The notes below the pieces were generated by a model that searched no databases, was not told the origin of the DNA, and saw only the letters and a list, made by a program, of their open reading frames with translations. 64,000 bases of DNA. Source: Paraburkholderia sacchari. Its GTDB lineage: Bacteria; Pseudomonadota; Gammaproteobacteria; Burkholderiales; Burkholderiaceae. Location of the stretch: assembly GCF_000785435.2 (NCBI RefSeq), contig NZ_JTDB02000003.1:310001-374000 (forward strand), in the 5' to 3' direction. How positions within the stretch are numbered: the first letter of the stretch is position 1; each line of letters opens with the position of its first letter. The position numbers were made by a program, and so were the translations under genes. Positions 55,030 through 63,824 of this stretch are shown piece after piece.

Positions 55030-55593
55030 TCAAATTCCAAACAGCGTCAGTGAGACCGCGGCGCGCGTGACCACCATCAGCAGTACCTGAACCACCACGA
55101 ACAGCAAAATGGGCGAGAGGTCGAGCCCGCCGAAGTTCGGCAGAATGCGCCGGATGGGATTCAGAAACGGCGCCGTAAGCTGAAGCAGCACGGGCATCGC
55201 CGCCGAGTGCGGGTTCAGCCAGGAGAGCAGCGCCATCAGGATCGTCAGCCAGAGGAGCAGATTGAGCGCCCATTTCACGACCGTCAGTACCGCGACGATC
55301 AAAAGGGTGGGCAGGAAACCGAGCGGGTCGACGCCTGCGAGCCATACCATCAGCAGCACGTAAGCGACGGCGGCGATTACCGCCGCCACGACGCTCGCAA
55401 GGTCGATGCCGCGCAGGCCCGGAATCACGCGGCGCAGCGGCAGCACGAGCCAGTTGGTCGCCTGCTGGATGGCATGCGTCACCGGGTTGTACGGCGGAAC
55501 GCGGACGAACTGCAGCCAGACGCGCAGCAGCAGGGCGGCGCCGAACAACGTGAAGAGCGTGTTGAGCAGAAAGCGGGCGATATCGCCGAACAT
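55030..55593 (-). CDS. YggT family membrane protein
   Basis: This integral membrane protein (187 aa) contains two YggT repeats, each a hydrophobic pair with a conserved Leu-Pro-Arg motif (TNWLVLPLRRVIPGLRGIDLASVV and TAPFLNPIRRILPNFGGLDLSPIL). There are about four to five helices. YggT proteins have been linked to osmotic tolerance or cell-division assembly in different bacteria. I do not assign a role. GAAGGAAA precedes the ATG. Confidence 0.92.
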   Translation of the reverse strand: MFGDIARFLLNTLFTLFGAALLLRVWLQFVRVPPYNPVTHAIQQATNWLVLPLRRVIPGLRGIDLASVVAAVIAAVAYVLLMVWLAGVDPLGFLPTLLIVAVLTVVKWALNLLLWLTILMALLSWLNPHSAAMPVLLQLTAPFLNPIRRILPNFGGLDLSPILLFVVVQVLLMVVTRAAVSLTLFGI

Positions 55594-55688
55594 CGGAGTT
55601 GTTTCCTTCTTGTAGTGAGTGACGGTGCGTGGCGGCGGGTTTCGGGCGTGCGTCCTGTTATCGGATCAACGGCGGATCAAACGGTGCA

Positions 55689-56009
55689 TCAAACCGACAC
55701 CTTGATCTCGCTGACCAGGATCGTGCCATTACCGCCGTCGGTGTAGTTGGGAATATCGTCGACGAGTGTCTTCTGATGCGGCTTGAACACAGTGTAAAAG
55801 TCATCCAGCGTGTCGAACAGGAAATGCCCCGCCGCGACGTACGGCGGCGGCGTGCCCGGCGGCCCCGCGTTGATGCCGATATCGATCGACCAGCCCTTGA
55901 GCTTGTCGCCGAAAAGCTTCGCGGCGAGCGGCATATGCCGCGTGGCGTAGTACTCGGTGTCGAATCGACCGTTTTCGCGGTAAGGATAAAGGATGCTGAT
56001 CTTGATCAT
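55689..56009 (-). CDS. EthD-domain protein
   Basis: This small (106 aa) dimeric alpha-beta barrel protein of the EthD family has the N-terminus MIKISILYPYRENGRFDTEYYATRHMPLA and the FDTLDDFYTVFKPH segment. EthD members include proteins needed for ether degradation and uncharacterised reductase-like proteins; no partner genes are near. I start at ATG 56009, with AGGAA upstream. It is probably monocistronic. Confidence 0.88.
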   Translation of the reverse strand: MIKISILYPYRENGRFDTEYYATRHMPLAAKLFGDKLKGWSIDIGINAGPPGTPPPYVAAGHFLFDTLDDFYTVFKPHQKTLVDDIPNYTDGGNGTILVSEIKVSV

Positions 56010-56479
56010 TGGCCGTTCCTGTTGACGAATCCCGATGCGCGAGCGCACTGCCGGCGTGCGCCGATGCCACATTACCACGGCTTACGCCTCGCCAGTGATG
56101 GCGCGAAACGTCGGATGCCGAGCGCGCGCGTAGGGTATTTCTGTCGCTTTTCGGGCAAACGGCTAAAGTGAGTCAAAGCGCTCGTGCAAGCTCCCACGCC
56201 GCGAAATGTTCGCTGTCGTACCGATGCGATCGGCAAGCTCAAATTAAAAAGGACGCAAGGAGCGGCGACGATGATGCGTGTGCGCCCGTTCGCCTTCGCG
56301 CAGCACGGGGGGCGCGTGACTAACAGGTCCCGGGTGATCTGTCACGCATCTGCGGCTATCTAGCAACACTGCGTTTGTCCGTTCGCAAACTTGCGCACAA
56401 TGATTCCATGGCTCCGGTTTCGTTGTTGCTGTGTGCAATTGGGCTGTTTCCTGTCGGTGGTCCGATTTGGGAGGTCACG
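56010..56479. other. Intergenic region upstream of the 53-aa gene
   Basis: This 470-bp stretch has no gene I can name. It contains a 30-codon ORF with a good ribosome-binding site (56271-56363, listed separately). I cannot identify a convincing promoter. Confidence 0.5.
56271..56363 (+). CDS. Possible 30-aa small ORF
   Basis: The frame MMRVRPFAFAQHGGRVTNRS... has a strong Shine-Dalgarno (AAGGAG, 8 nt before the ATG) and ends in TAG. It is too short for codon statistics and I recognise no family. It lies 116 bp upstream of the 53-codon gene on the same strand and could be a leader ORF or an independent small protein. Confidence 0.3.
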   Translation: MMRVRPFAFAQHGGRVTNRSRVICHASAAI

Positions 56480-56641
56480 ATGAGCATCTTCGCTTACCGA
56501 AAGCATCTGCGGTTTCTCACGCCTCATCAGCGTCGCCGCTGGTGGGATCAGAAGAAGCGTCTCACGCCGCGCGTGCGGATTAGCGTCGCTTATGTTCCAC
56601 CCAGCGTGACGCGCGAGTTCACCTACGTGAAGGTCGGATAG
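56480..56641 (+). CDS. Small basic protein of unknown function
   Basis: I do not recognise this 53-aa protein. It is strongly basic and rich in aromatics (AYRKHLRFLTPHQRRRWWDQ, then KRLTPRVRISVAYVPP). GGGAGGT is centred about 8 nt before the ATG, and a long perfect terminator begins 30 bp after the stop, so it looks like a transcribed single gene. Nucleic-acid binding is conceivable from its charge but is only a guess. Confidence 0.65.
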   Translation: MSIFAYRKHLRFLTPHQRRRWWDQKKRLTPRVRISVAYVPPSVTREFTYVKVG

Positions 56642-57027
56642 CGCCACCGCTCAGGCTGCGCCATTCAATTTCGACGATGCCCGGTCCGTGAACCGGGCAT
56701 CGTCGTTTCAGGCCGGCCAAAGCGTCTCGCGTGGGTCAATTTGTAATGAAACATTACCTGCTCGTTTGGCGGTGGCCTTAAAATTTCCGGCAAAAATGAC
56801 CGAGCGGGCGGCGAAGGGCGTTTGCAAGGCGCGATACGTCGAGGTTTGGGCCTCGCGTCGTCAGATGTTTGTGACATCGGCTTGATTCAACGTCAGGAAG
56901 CCCGCACCTGCGATTGCAATTTGCAACAAATGGCTACCTTTGACGGCCTGCGTTTTCGATAGAGTGCATGTGTGGGCTTTGCCCGTCATGTGGAGCGACG
57001 CTGTCGTCGGCCGCCAGGAGAAGAGAA
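56642..57027. other. Intergenic region upstream of the PXPV gene
   Basis: After the terminator of the 53-aa gene this stretch has no gene I can support. It must contain the PXPV-gene promoter. TTGACG near 56940 with TAGAGT 14 bp further on is a weak candidate with a short spacer. Confidence 0.5.
56672..56708 (+). terminator. Rho-independent terminator after the 53-aa gene
   Basis: The perfect 14-bp stem CGACGATGCCCGGT / ACCGGGCATCGTCG has a 6-nt loop and is followed by TTT. Confidence 0.85.
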
Positions 57028-57336
57028 GTGAAAAAGACCGTTTCGTTTATCGTTGCCGCTGCGCTGGGTGTGGGGCTCGTTAGCGCAGCCGAGGCGCACG
57101 TTTCGGTGGGTATCGGTATTGGCATTCCTGTTGCACCGGCGTATCCGGTCTACGCTGCGCCGGTCTACGCGCCGCCGCCTGTCGTCTATGCCCCGCCGCC
57201 GCCGGTGGTCTATGCACCGCCGCCCGCAGTCGTCGTGGGTGGTTATGGCGGCTATGGCTACTATGGCCGTCCGTACTGGCATCATGGCTACTATCGCGGC
57301 TACCGTGGTTACCATGGTGGCTGGGACCGCCACTAA
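57028..57336 (+). CDS. Exported PXPV-repeat protein
   Basis: This exported low-complexity protein (102 aa) has a signal peptide (VKKTVSFIVAAALGVGLVSAAEAH), then alternating VGIGIGIPV, tandem Pro/Val/Tyr repeats (PVYAPPPVVYAPPPPVVYAPPP) and a Gly/Tyr/His-rich tail (GGYGGYGYYGRPYWHHG). PXPV-repeat proteins are frequent in Burkholderiales and uncharacterised; envelope location is inferred. I use GTG 57028, with AGGAG 7 nt upstream, which places the signal peptide at the very start. Confidence 0.85.
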   Translation: MKKTVSFIVAAALGVGLVSAAEAHVSVGIGIGIPVAPAYPVYAAPVYAPPPVVYAPPPPVVYAPPPAVVVGGYGGYGYYGRPYWHHGYYRGYRGYHGGWDRH

Positions 57337-57390
57337 GCTCGACCGATGATGCCGGGTGGCATGGCGCCACTCGCCTGAAGTTTTCCGCAA

Positions 57391-57426
57391 CGGCGCAACG
57401 CCGGCTCATGCCGCGTTGCGCCGTTT
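57391..57426. terminator. Hairpin between the PXPV gene and gabD
   Basis: CGGCGCAACG and CGTTGCGCCG pair across 13 nt and are followed by TTT on the plus strand. It separates convergent genes. Confidence 0.7.
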
Positions 57427-57431
57427 GCTTT

Positions 57432-58904
57432 TCAGACTCCCATACAGAGGTACTTCAGCTCGACATATTCGTCGATGCCGTATTTCGAGCCTTCGCGCCC
57501 GAGCCCAGACTGCTTGACGCCGCCAAACGGCGCAACCTCGTTCGAAATGAGCCCGGTGTTGATGCCGACCATACCGTACTCGAGCGCCTCGGCCACGCGC
57601 CAAACGCGGCCGATGTCGCGGCTATAGAAATAGGAGGCGAGGCCAAACTCGGTGTCGTTCGCGAGGCCGATGGCCTCGGCTTCGTCGCGGAAGCGGAACA
57701 CGGCGGCAACCGGCCCGAAGGTCTCCTCGCGCGCGATCAGCATCTCGCGCGTGACTTCGGCGAGCACGGTGGGCTCGACATAGCGGCCTTCCAGCACCTG
57801 GCCGCCGGTGACGAGCTTCGCGCCCTTCGACGTCGCGTCGCCGATGTGCTGCGTCACCTTGGCAACCGCCGCGTCGTCGATCAGCGGTCCCTGGTTGATG
57901 CCGGCCTCGAAGCCGTTGCCGACCTTGATCTTGCGCGAGGCGGCGGTGAGCTTTTCGACGAACGCGTCGTAGACCTTGTCATGCACGTAGAAGCGGTTGG
58001 TGCACACACAAGTTTGGCCCGCGTTGCGGTATTTCGAGATCACGGCGCCTTCCACGGCGGCATCGATATCGGCATCGTCGAACACGATGAAGGGCGCGTG
58101 GCCGCCCAGTTCCAGCGCGATTTTCTTGACCGTCGGCGCGCATTGCTGCATGAGAATGCGGCCCACCGGCGTCGATCCCGTGAACGAAAGGTGGCGCACG
58201 ATATCGCTTTCGCAGAGGGCCTTGCCCACTTCGATCGAATTGGCCGAGTCGGCGGTGATGACGTTGAATACGCCCTTGGGCACGCCAGCGCGCTGTGCGA
58301 GTTCGGCGAGCGCGAGTGCGCACAGCGGCGTCTGTTCGGCGGGCTTCACGACGATCGTGCAACCCGCTGCGATGGCGGGCGCGACCTTGCGGGTGATCAT
58401 CGCGATCGGGAAGTTCCAGGGCGTGATCGATGCGCAGACACCAATCGGCTGCTTGATCACGACGAGCTTGCGGTCGCTCGCGGGGCTCGCGAGCACGTCG
58501 CCGTTCACGCGCTTCGCCTCTTCGGCAAACCATTCCAGGAACGAGGCGCCATAGACCACTTCGCCGCGCGCCTCGGCGAGCGGTTTGCCTTGCTCGGCGG
58601 TCATGATTGCCGCGAGGTCGTCGGCGTGTTCGATCACGAGGTCGTACCAGCGGCGCAGTATGACCGCGCGCTCCTTGCCGGTCTTCGCGCGCCAGGCGGG
58701 CAGCGCCGCATGCGCGGCGGCAATGGCGCGGTGCGCCTCGGCGGCGCCGAAATCGGGCACGCGGGCGATTTCTGTATTGTCGGCGGGGTCGAGCACGGCG
58801 AAGGTCGCGGCGCCGCCGCTCCACTCGCCGTCGATCCAGGCGCGCGTCTTGAAGAGGGCGGGGTCCTGCAACTGCGTCAGGCGTTCCGATGTGGACAAGC
58901 TCAT
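57432..58904 (-). CDS. gabD: NADP-dependent succinate-semialdehyde dehydrogenase
   Basis: This enzyme oxidises succinate semialdehyde to succinate at the end of the GABA shunt (490 aa). The aldehyde-dehydrogenase catalytic Glu is in KKIALELGGHAPFIVFDDADID, and the catalytic Cys in GQTCVCTNRFYVH. The cofactor region is PWNFPIAMITRKVAPAIAAGCTIVVKPAEQTP. ETFGPVAAVFRF and APFGGVKQSGLGREGSKYGIDEYVELKY match GabD. No gabT is adjacent, so it is monocistronic and a related ALDH substrate remains possible. Confidence 0.92.
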   Translation of the reverse strand: MSLSTSERLTQLQDPALFKTRAWIDGEWSGGAATFAVLDPADNTEIARVPDFGAAEAHRAIAAAHAALPAWRAKTGKERAVILRRWYDLVIEHADDLAAIMTAEQGKPLAEARGEVVYGASFLEWFAEEAKRVNGDVLASPASDRKLVVIKQPIGVCASITPWNFPIAMITRKVAPAIAAGCTIVVKPAEQTPLCALALAELAQRAGVPKGVFNVITADSANSIEVGKALCESDIVRHLSFTGSTPVGRILMQQCAPTVKKIALELGGHAPFIVFDDADIDAAVEGAVISKYRNAGQTCVCTNRFYVHDKVYDAFVEKLTAASRKIKVGNGFEAGINQGPLIDDAAVAKVTQHIGDATSKGAKLVTGGQVLEGRYVEPTVLAEVTREMLIAREETFGPVAAVFRFRDEAEAIGLANDTEFGLASYFYSRDIGRVWRVAEALEYGMVGINTGLISNEVAPFGGVKQSGLGREGSKYGIDEYVELKYLCMGV

Positions 58905-59070
58905 CTTCGTGTCTCCTCGATGCGTGTGCGGCGCGGCCCGAAGCGGGCCGTATCGCGGTGAGCGAACGCGGCGTCGCGAAGGCGTCGCGGGTGTGCAACG
59001 AATATGCAGCGAATATGCAGCGTCCGGGCTATGGCTCGGCGTTCAGGCTGCAGGCCAGCACCCACAGCCC

Positions 59071-60660
59071 TCAGGCGCGCCCGAGCCCGAGTTCCTCGTA
59101 AAGGCGGTCGACGCGCGCCTTCACGTCCTGCGTCATCTCGATGGCGCGACCCCATTCGCGGTCCGTTTCGCCGGGCCACTTGTTGGTGGCGTCAAGGCCC
59201 ATCTTCGAGCCGAGGCCCGCAACCGGAGACGCAAAATCGAGATAGTCGATCGGCGTATGTTCGACGAGCACGGTATCGCGTGCGGGATCGATACGCGTGG
59301 TGATCGCCCAGATCACTTCTTTCCAGTCGCGAATATTCACATCATCGTCGACCACGACGATGAACTTCGTATACATGAACTGCCGCAGGAAGCTCCAGAC
59401 GCCAAACATGACGCGTTTTGCGTGCCCGGGGTAGCTCTTCTTCATCTGCACGATGGCCATGCGGTAGCTGCAGCCTTCGGGCGGCAGATAGAAGTCGGTG
59501 ATTTCCGGGAATTGCTTCTGCAGGAGCGGCACGAACACTTCGTTCAGCGCGACGCCGAGCACGGCCGGCTCATCGGGCGGCTTGCCTGTATACGTAGAGT
59601 GATAGATCGCATCGCGCCGCATGGTAATGCGCTCGACCGTGAAGACGGGGAACCACTCCTGCTCGTTGTAATAGCCGGTGTGGTCGCCATAGGGCCCCTC
59701 GAGCGCGTGCTCGTATGCGGCGCTCGCGCCTTTCGAGGGGCGAGGCGGTGCGCCGGCCGGCGCGGGAGGCTGGCCGCCGCCGTTTGCATGGTCATTGGGA
59801 TAGATGAATCCTTCAAGCACGATTTCCGCGCGTGCGGGTACCTGAAGTGTGTCGACGCCGGGCGTGAGGCACTTCGCTAGTTCGGTGCGACCGCCGCGCA
59901 GGAGGCCAGCGAACTGGTATTCGGACAGCGTGTCGGGCACCGGCGTGACGGCGCCGAGGATGGTGGCCGGGTCGGCGCCGAGCACGACCGCCACCGGGTA
60001 AGGTTTGCCAGGGTTCTGCAACGCGAATTCGCGGAAATCGAGCGCGCCGCCGCGGTGCGCGAGCCAGCGCATGATGAGTTTGTTGCGTCCGATGAGCTGC
60101 TGGCGGTAGATGCCAAGATTCTGGCGCGTCTTGTTGGGCCCTCGCGTAACCGTGAGGCCCCAGGTGATGAGCGGACCGGCGTCGCCGGGCCAGCAGGTTT
60201 GGATGGGCAGTTTCGCGAGATCGACGTCGTTGCCTTCCCAGACGATCTCCTGGCAGGGTGGCGCGCTCACGGTCTTTGGCGCCATGTCCCAGACGGCCTT
60301 GGCGAGCGTGAGCAGCTTGCCGGCGTCCTTCAGACCGCGCGGCGGCTCGGGCTCCTTCAGCGCAGAGAGTAGTCGCCCCACGTCGCGCAGCGACTCGAGC
60401 GCGGCACCGTCGCCGGCGCTTTCTGGCGCATCGATGCCCATGCCGAGCGCGACGCGCCGCGGCGTGCCGAAGAGGTTGCCCAGCACCGGGAACGCATGAG
60501 TCGCGCGGCTCTCGAATAGCAGGGCGGGACCGGCGGCGCGCAATACGCGGTCGCAGAGTTCGGTCATTTCCAGCACCGGAGAGACGGCTTGTGGAACGCG
60601 GCGCAATTCGCCGAGCGTCTCCAGGCGACCGACGAAGTCGCGCAAGTCTTTGTATTTCAT
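59071..60660 (-). CDS. ubiD: 4-hydroxy-3-polyprenylbenzoate decarboxylase
   Basis: This prenylated-FMN-dependent decarboxylase acts in ubiquinone biosynthesis (529 aa). It begins [22 protein letters not shown] and contains [14 protein letters not shown], the prFMN/metal-site blocks [38 protein letters not shown] (in sections) and [12 protein letters not shown], and the C-terminal [22 protein letters not shown]. An extra Pro/Gly-rich loop ([20 protein letters not shown], near residue 290) looks like a lineage-specific insertion. The UbiX flavin prenyltransferase needed to activate it is not in the window. Confidence 0.95.
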   Translation of the reverse strand: MKYKDLRDFVGRLETLGELRRVPQAVSPVLEMTELCDRVLRAAGPALLFESRATHAFPVLGNLFGTPRRVALGMGIDAPESAGDGAALESLRDVGRLLSALKEPEPPRGLKDAGKLLTLAKAVWDMAPKTVSAPPCQEIVWEGNDVDLAKLPIQTCWPGDAGPLITWGLTVTRGPNKTRQNLGIYRQQLIGRNKLIMRWLAHRGGALDFREFALQNPGKPYPVAVVLGADPATILGAVTPVPDTLSEYQFAGLLRGGRTELAKCLTPGVDTLQVPARAEIVLEGFIYPNDHANGGGQPPAPAGAPPRPSKGASAAYEHALEGPYGDHTGYYNEQEWFPVFTVERITMRRDAIYHSTYTGKPPDEPAVLGVALNEVFVPLLQKQFPEITDFYLPPEGCSYRMAIVQMKKSYPGHAKRVMFGVWSFLRQFMYTKFIVVVDDDVNIRDWKEVIWAITTRIDPARDTVLVEHTPIDYLDFASPVAGLGSKMGLDATNKWPGETDREWGRAIEMTQDVKARVDRLYEELGLGRA

Positions 60661-60850
60661 CAGGATAGGAGCGGAGCCGCAGCGCGCGGCGAGGGCAGAG
60701 GCGAAACGATTGTCGATTTTACCTGTGTTACTTGACGCACGCTGTCATCCATATTGGGTAATCGGCCGCAGACGCTCGCAGTACGGGGGCTTGCCCGGAT
60801 TGAACACTGTTCATAATTACAAATAGTTATAAATTTGACATTCTATAGTG

Positions 60851-60878
60851 TTGACCATCTATTAGAGCCTGCTAGAAT
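60851..60878 (+). promoter_or_regulatory. Putative promoter of the lytic transglycosylase gene
   Basis: TTGACC (60851-60856) and TAGAAT (60873-60878) are 16 bp apart in the most AT-rich part of the window. A second TTGACA lies just upstream. Transcription would start near 60885. Confidence 0.65.
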
Positions 60879-60998
60879 CCGTCCACACTGGTTGCAGGGC
60901 TTGCAATTTCTAACCACCATCCCGGTCCTTCTGACGCAACGCGTCACCGTTTAGCCGACTCCCTGCACGGCTCTTCACGGTCTAGATTGGTTGTCTTC

Positions 60999-61080
60999 GC
61001 CGGCGCCTCTTTGCGCCGGCTATTTGCGTGAGAACCCCTCGTGCGCGCCCAAGGCGTGCCTGGTAGTCAGGAAGGGGTTC
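60999..61080 (+). ncRNA. Structured 5' leader element, possibly regulatory
   Basis: GCCGGCGC / GCGCCGGC (60999-61006 and 61013-61020) forms a perfect 8-bp hairpin followed by TATTT. Next, GAACCCCT / AGGGGTTC (61032-61039 and 61073-61080) encloses a 33-nt segment that can fold further. I recognise no riboswitch class. It could be a cis-regulatory leader, or the 3' end of a small RNA of about 140 nt. Confidence 0.4.
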
Positions 61081-61216
61081 CACTTACGGCGTTCCTGCCG
61101 TTTTCCCGACACCGTTGCTGCACCAGCCAGGGCGCACGATGTCTTGATCCAGCGATTGGCATTTGGCCTCGTGTCAGCTTCGGTCGCCGGATCATGCAAC
61201 ATGGGAGATCCGTTAG

Positions 61217-62419
61217 ATGAATACCTGGTTATCGTGGTGGCGCGCCGATGAGCGTTTCGCTTCGGGGCTGCGTGCGCTACTGCGACGTGGCACACGTTTG
61301 AGCCACCATCTGTTCAGCATTGTGGGCGGCTGCGCTGTCCTGGTTGCGCTCGCTATCTGGTTGCTGCCCTCGTGGCGCGGCACGGTTGCCGCGCGCATGA
61401 TGCCCTTTGTTTCCGCTGCCGTGCAGGCGGGTCCTGCGCGTCTGCTGCAAGGCAATCCGCTGCCTGCGGTTCTCCCGCCGCCCAGCGTGATGGCGAACGA
61501 AGACAGCAAGGCCGGCGCTGTGGCATTTCTTCCCGATGCAGCTGCGGCGAAGGTGACGCCCGCCGGTTCCAACGGCGTGGTGGATCGCGTCGCGACCAGC
61601 GTCTCCAAAGGCGGCATGGCTACGCTCGACGCGGTCACGCTCAATGGTCTCGATCCGCGTTCGCTGCCGAGCGTCGGCACGCTGGCGCGCATGATTCCGG
61701 CACAGCGCATCACGCCCGATGCCCGCGACGACCGCGTGCTGGTTTCGGCGCGCGAACAGGCGCTCGTTGCGACCTACATCGCGCGCCGCTATCGCGTGGC
61801 GCAGGAGCCCGTCGGCGAACTCGTGAGGGCCGCCTTCGACACCGGCCGTGAAGTGGGGCTCGATCCGTTGCTGCTGCTCGCGGTCATGGCGATCGAATCG
61901 GGCTTCAACCCGTACGCGGAGAGTGGCGTGGGCGCGCAAGGTCTCATGCAGGTCATGTCGAAGGTCCACTCGGACAAGTTCCAGTACTTCGGCGGCCAGA
62001 GGGCGGCGCTAGATCCGCTCGCGAACATCAAGGTCGGTGCGCTGGTCCTGAAGGACTGTATCGCGCGCGGCGGCTCGCTGCCGGGCGGTCTGCGCCTGTA
62101 CGTGGGCTCGACCTCGCCTGACGACGGCGGCTACGGCGCCAAGGTCATGGCCGAGCGCGGGCGTCTGCGCGATGTGGCCCGCGGCCGCAACGTGCCGGTC
62201 AACGCGCCTCAGGCGCCTGTGACGACCACGGCCAGCACGTCGCCGGTGCAGAAAGTGGCGAGCATCAGCGGCGAGAAGCGTGTGCACGTAACGCTCGACA
62301 ACGCACATGCGCTGGTGGAGAAGCCCTCGGCCGAGAAGGCCGCGCCCGAACAGGACGACGCCAACAATGGCGCCAGCACGGCGGCCCAGAAGCACAGCCA
62401 GTCTGAGTTCGGCGCGTAA
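61217..62419 (+). CDS. Lytic transglycosylase, SLT domain, membrane-anchored
   Basis: This predicted peptidoglycan lytic transglycosylase (400 aa) has an N-terminal helix (about 34-54) that acts as an anchor or uncleaved signal, a linker of about 130 residues, and an SLT catalytic domain. The catalytic Glu is in MAIESGFNPYAESGVGAQGLMQVM (residue about 223), and the domain continues through DPLANIKVGALVLKDCIARGGSLPGGLRLYVG. The tail after 330 is low complexity and Ala/Lys-rich. GGAGA precedes the ATG. Its long structured leader suggests post-transcriptional control. Confidence 0.88.
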   Translation: MNTWLSWWRADERFASGLRALLRRGTRLSHHLFSIVGGCAVLVALAIWLLPSWRGTVAARMMPFVSAAVQAGPARLLQGNPLPAVLPPPSVMANEDSKAGAVAFLPDAAAAKVTPAGSNGVVDRVATSVSKGGMATLDAVTLNGLDPRSLPSVGTLARMIPAQRITPDARDDRVLVSAREQALVATYIARRYRVAQEPVGELVRAAFDTGREVGLDPLLLLAVMAIESGFNPYAESGVGAQGLMQVMSKVHSDKFQYFGGQRAALDPLANIKVGALVLKDCIARGGSLPGGLRLYVGSTSPDDGGYGAKVMAERGRLRDVARGRNVPVNAPQAPVTTTASTSPVQKVASISGEKRVHVTLDNAHALVEKPSAEKAAPEQDDANNGASTAAQKHSQSEFGA

Positions 62420-62481
62420 TGATGTAATGACCACGATCCGATCGCGATCGCTCCGGCCAGCAGGACATGCCGGAGAATACG

Positions 62482-62507
62482 AAAAAGGCACCCGAGGGTG
62501 CCTTTTT
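62482..62507. terminator. Bidirectional terminator
   Basis: AAAAAGGCACCC and GGGTGCCTTTTT pair with a 2-nt core and have T runs on both strands. It separates the transglycosylase and aminotransferase genes. Confidence 0.93.
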
Positions 62508-62548
62508 TCATGTCCGCCGGTTTGGCGGCAGCAACGGGATCGCTGGGG

Positions 62549-63742
62549 TCAACGATTGAACAAGGTCCGCAGCCGCCCGACCGCCTCTTCGAGCCGCTCG
62601 TAGGCCGTGGCATACGAGAGCCGCACATATTGGCGCGGCGCGGCCGTGCCGAAGTCCATGCCCGGAACCATCACTGTGCCCGCATCGTGCAGCATGGCGC
62701 GCGTGAGTGCGTCGCTGTCGCCAGCCGCCGGGTGATTGACGTTCGTGCAGTCCGCGTAGACGTAGAACGCGCCGTCCGGCATCACCGGCACGGTGAAGCC
62801 GAGTGACTCGAGCGCGGGCGCGATGAAGTCGCGGCGGCGCTTGAACTCCAGCCGGCGTGCTTCGTAGATGTCCAGCGTCTGCGGCTCGAAACAGGCGAGC
62901 GCGGCATGTTGCGCGAGCGCCGACGCGCAGATGAACAGGTTCTGCGCGAGCTTTTCGAACGCGCCGACCAGCGCGGGCGGCACCACGAGCCAGCCCAGCC
63001 GCCAACCGGTCATGTTGAAGTACTTCGAGAAGCTGTTGACGGTCACCACGTCGTCGCCGAAGGAGAGGGCGGAGACGGGGCGCGCGTCGTAGCTCAAGCC
63101 CTGATAGATCTCGTCGACGATCGTGAAGCCGCCGCGTGTGCGCACGGCCTTCACGATGCGTGCGAGCTCGTCGGGCTCGATCGACGTGCCGGTCGGGTTC
63201 GACGGCGAGGCGAGCAGCACGCCGCGCGTGCGCTCGGTCCACAGGCGCTCGACGTCGCTGGCGGTGAGCTGAAAGCGCGCTTCGGGGCCGCTCGGCACGA
63301 GCACCGGCTTGCCTTCCGCGGCGGCCACGAAGTGCCGGTTGCACGGATAGCACGGGTCGGGCATGAGCACTTCGTCGTCGCGGTCGACGAGCGCCGTGCA
63401 GGCGAGCAGCAGCGCCGCCGAGGCGCCGGCCGTCACGACGATGCGCGCCGGATCGACTTTCAGGCCGTAGGCGTGCTCGTAGTGCGCCGCGATCGCCTCG
63501 CGCAGCGTGTGGAGGCCGAGCGCATTCGTGTATTGGGTGACGCCACGGCGCAGCGCTGCGGCGGCGGCCTCGACGACGGGCTCGGGCGCCGTGAAGTCCG
63601 GCTCGCCGATGCCCATATGGATGATGTCGCGACCGGCGCGTTCGAGCTTCGCGGCCTCCTTCGCCAGTTCCATGACGTAGAAAGGCTGGATCTCGTCGAC
63701 GCGCGCGGCAAGCCGCAGCAGCGGTTCGGCAACGGTGTTCAT
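62549..63742 (-). CDS. Class I/II PLP-dependent aminotransferase
   Basis: This fold-type I aminotransferase (397 aa) shows the N-terminal IHMGIGEPDFTAPEPV, GASAALLLACTALVDRDDEVLMPDPCYPCNRHFV, ASPSNPTGT, FTIVDEIYQGLSYD and the PLP-lysine motif VNSFSKYFNMTGWRLGW. These resemble AspC/DapL/AlaA-type enzymes, and the substrate is not deducible. It begins 82 bp downstream of nusB on the same strand, so it probably ends the nusB operon. Confidence 0.88.
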   Translation of the reverse strand: MNTVAEPLLRLAARVDEIQPFYVMELAKEAAKLERAGRDIIHMGIGEPDFTAPEPVVEAAAAALRRGVTQYTNALGLHTLREAIAAHYEHAYGLKVDPARIVVTAGASAALLLACTALVDRDDEVLMPDPCYPCNRHFVAAAEGKPVLVPSGPEARFQLTASDVERLWTERTRGVLLASPSNPTGTSIEPDELARIVKAVRTRGGFTIVDEIYQGLSYDARPVSALSFGDDVVTVNSFSKYFNMTGWRLGWLVVPPALVGAFEKLAQNLFICASALAQHAALACFEPQTLDIYEARRLEFKRRRDFIAPALESLGFTVPVMPDGAFYVYADCTNVNHPAAGDSDALTRAMLHDAGTVMVPGMDFGTAAPRQYVRLSYATAYERLEEAVGRLRTLFNR

Positions 63743-63824
63743 GCGGGTGTTTCCAGTGCTTGCGGGCGATGCGGCGCGTGGGACGCCGGGGCCTGACGGC
63801 CTGGCTCCACGCGCCGTATTGCGG

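Larger units (their letters stand above)
60661..61216. other. ubiD / lytic transglycosylase intergenic region with long leader
   Basis: This 556-bp non-coding stretch contains an AT-rich promoter island (about 60800-60880) and a leader of about 330 nt that folds into at least two hairpins before the transglycosylase ATG (both listed separately). Confidence 0.6.
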
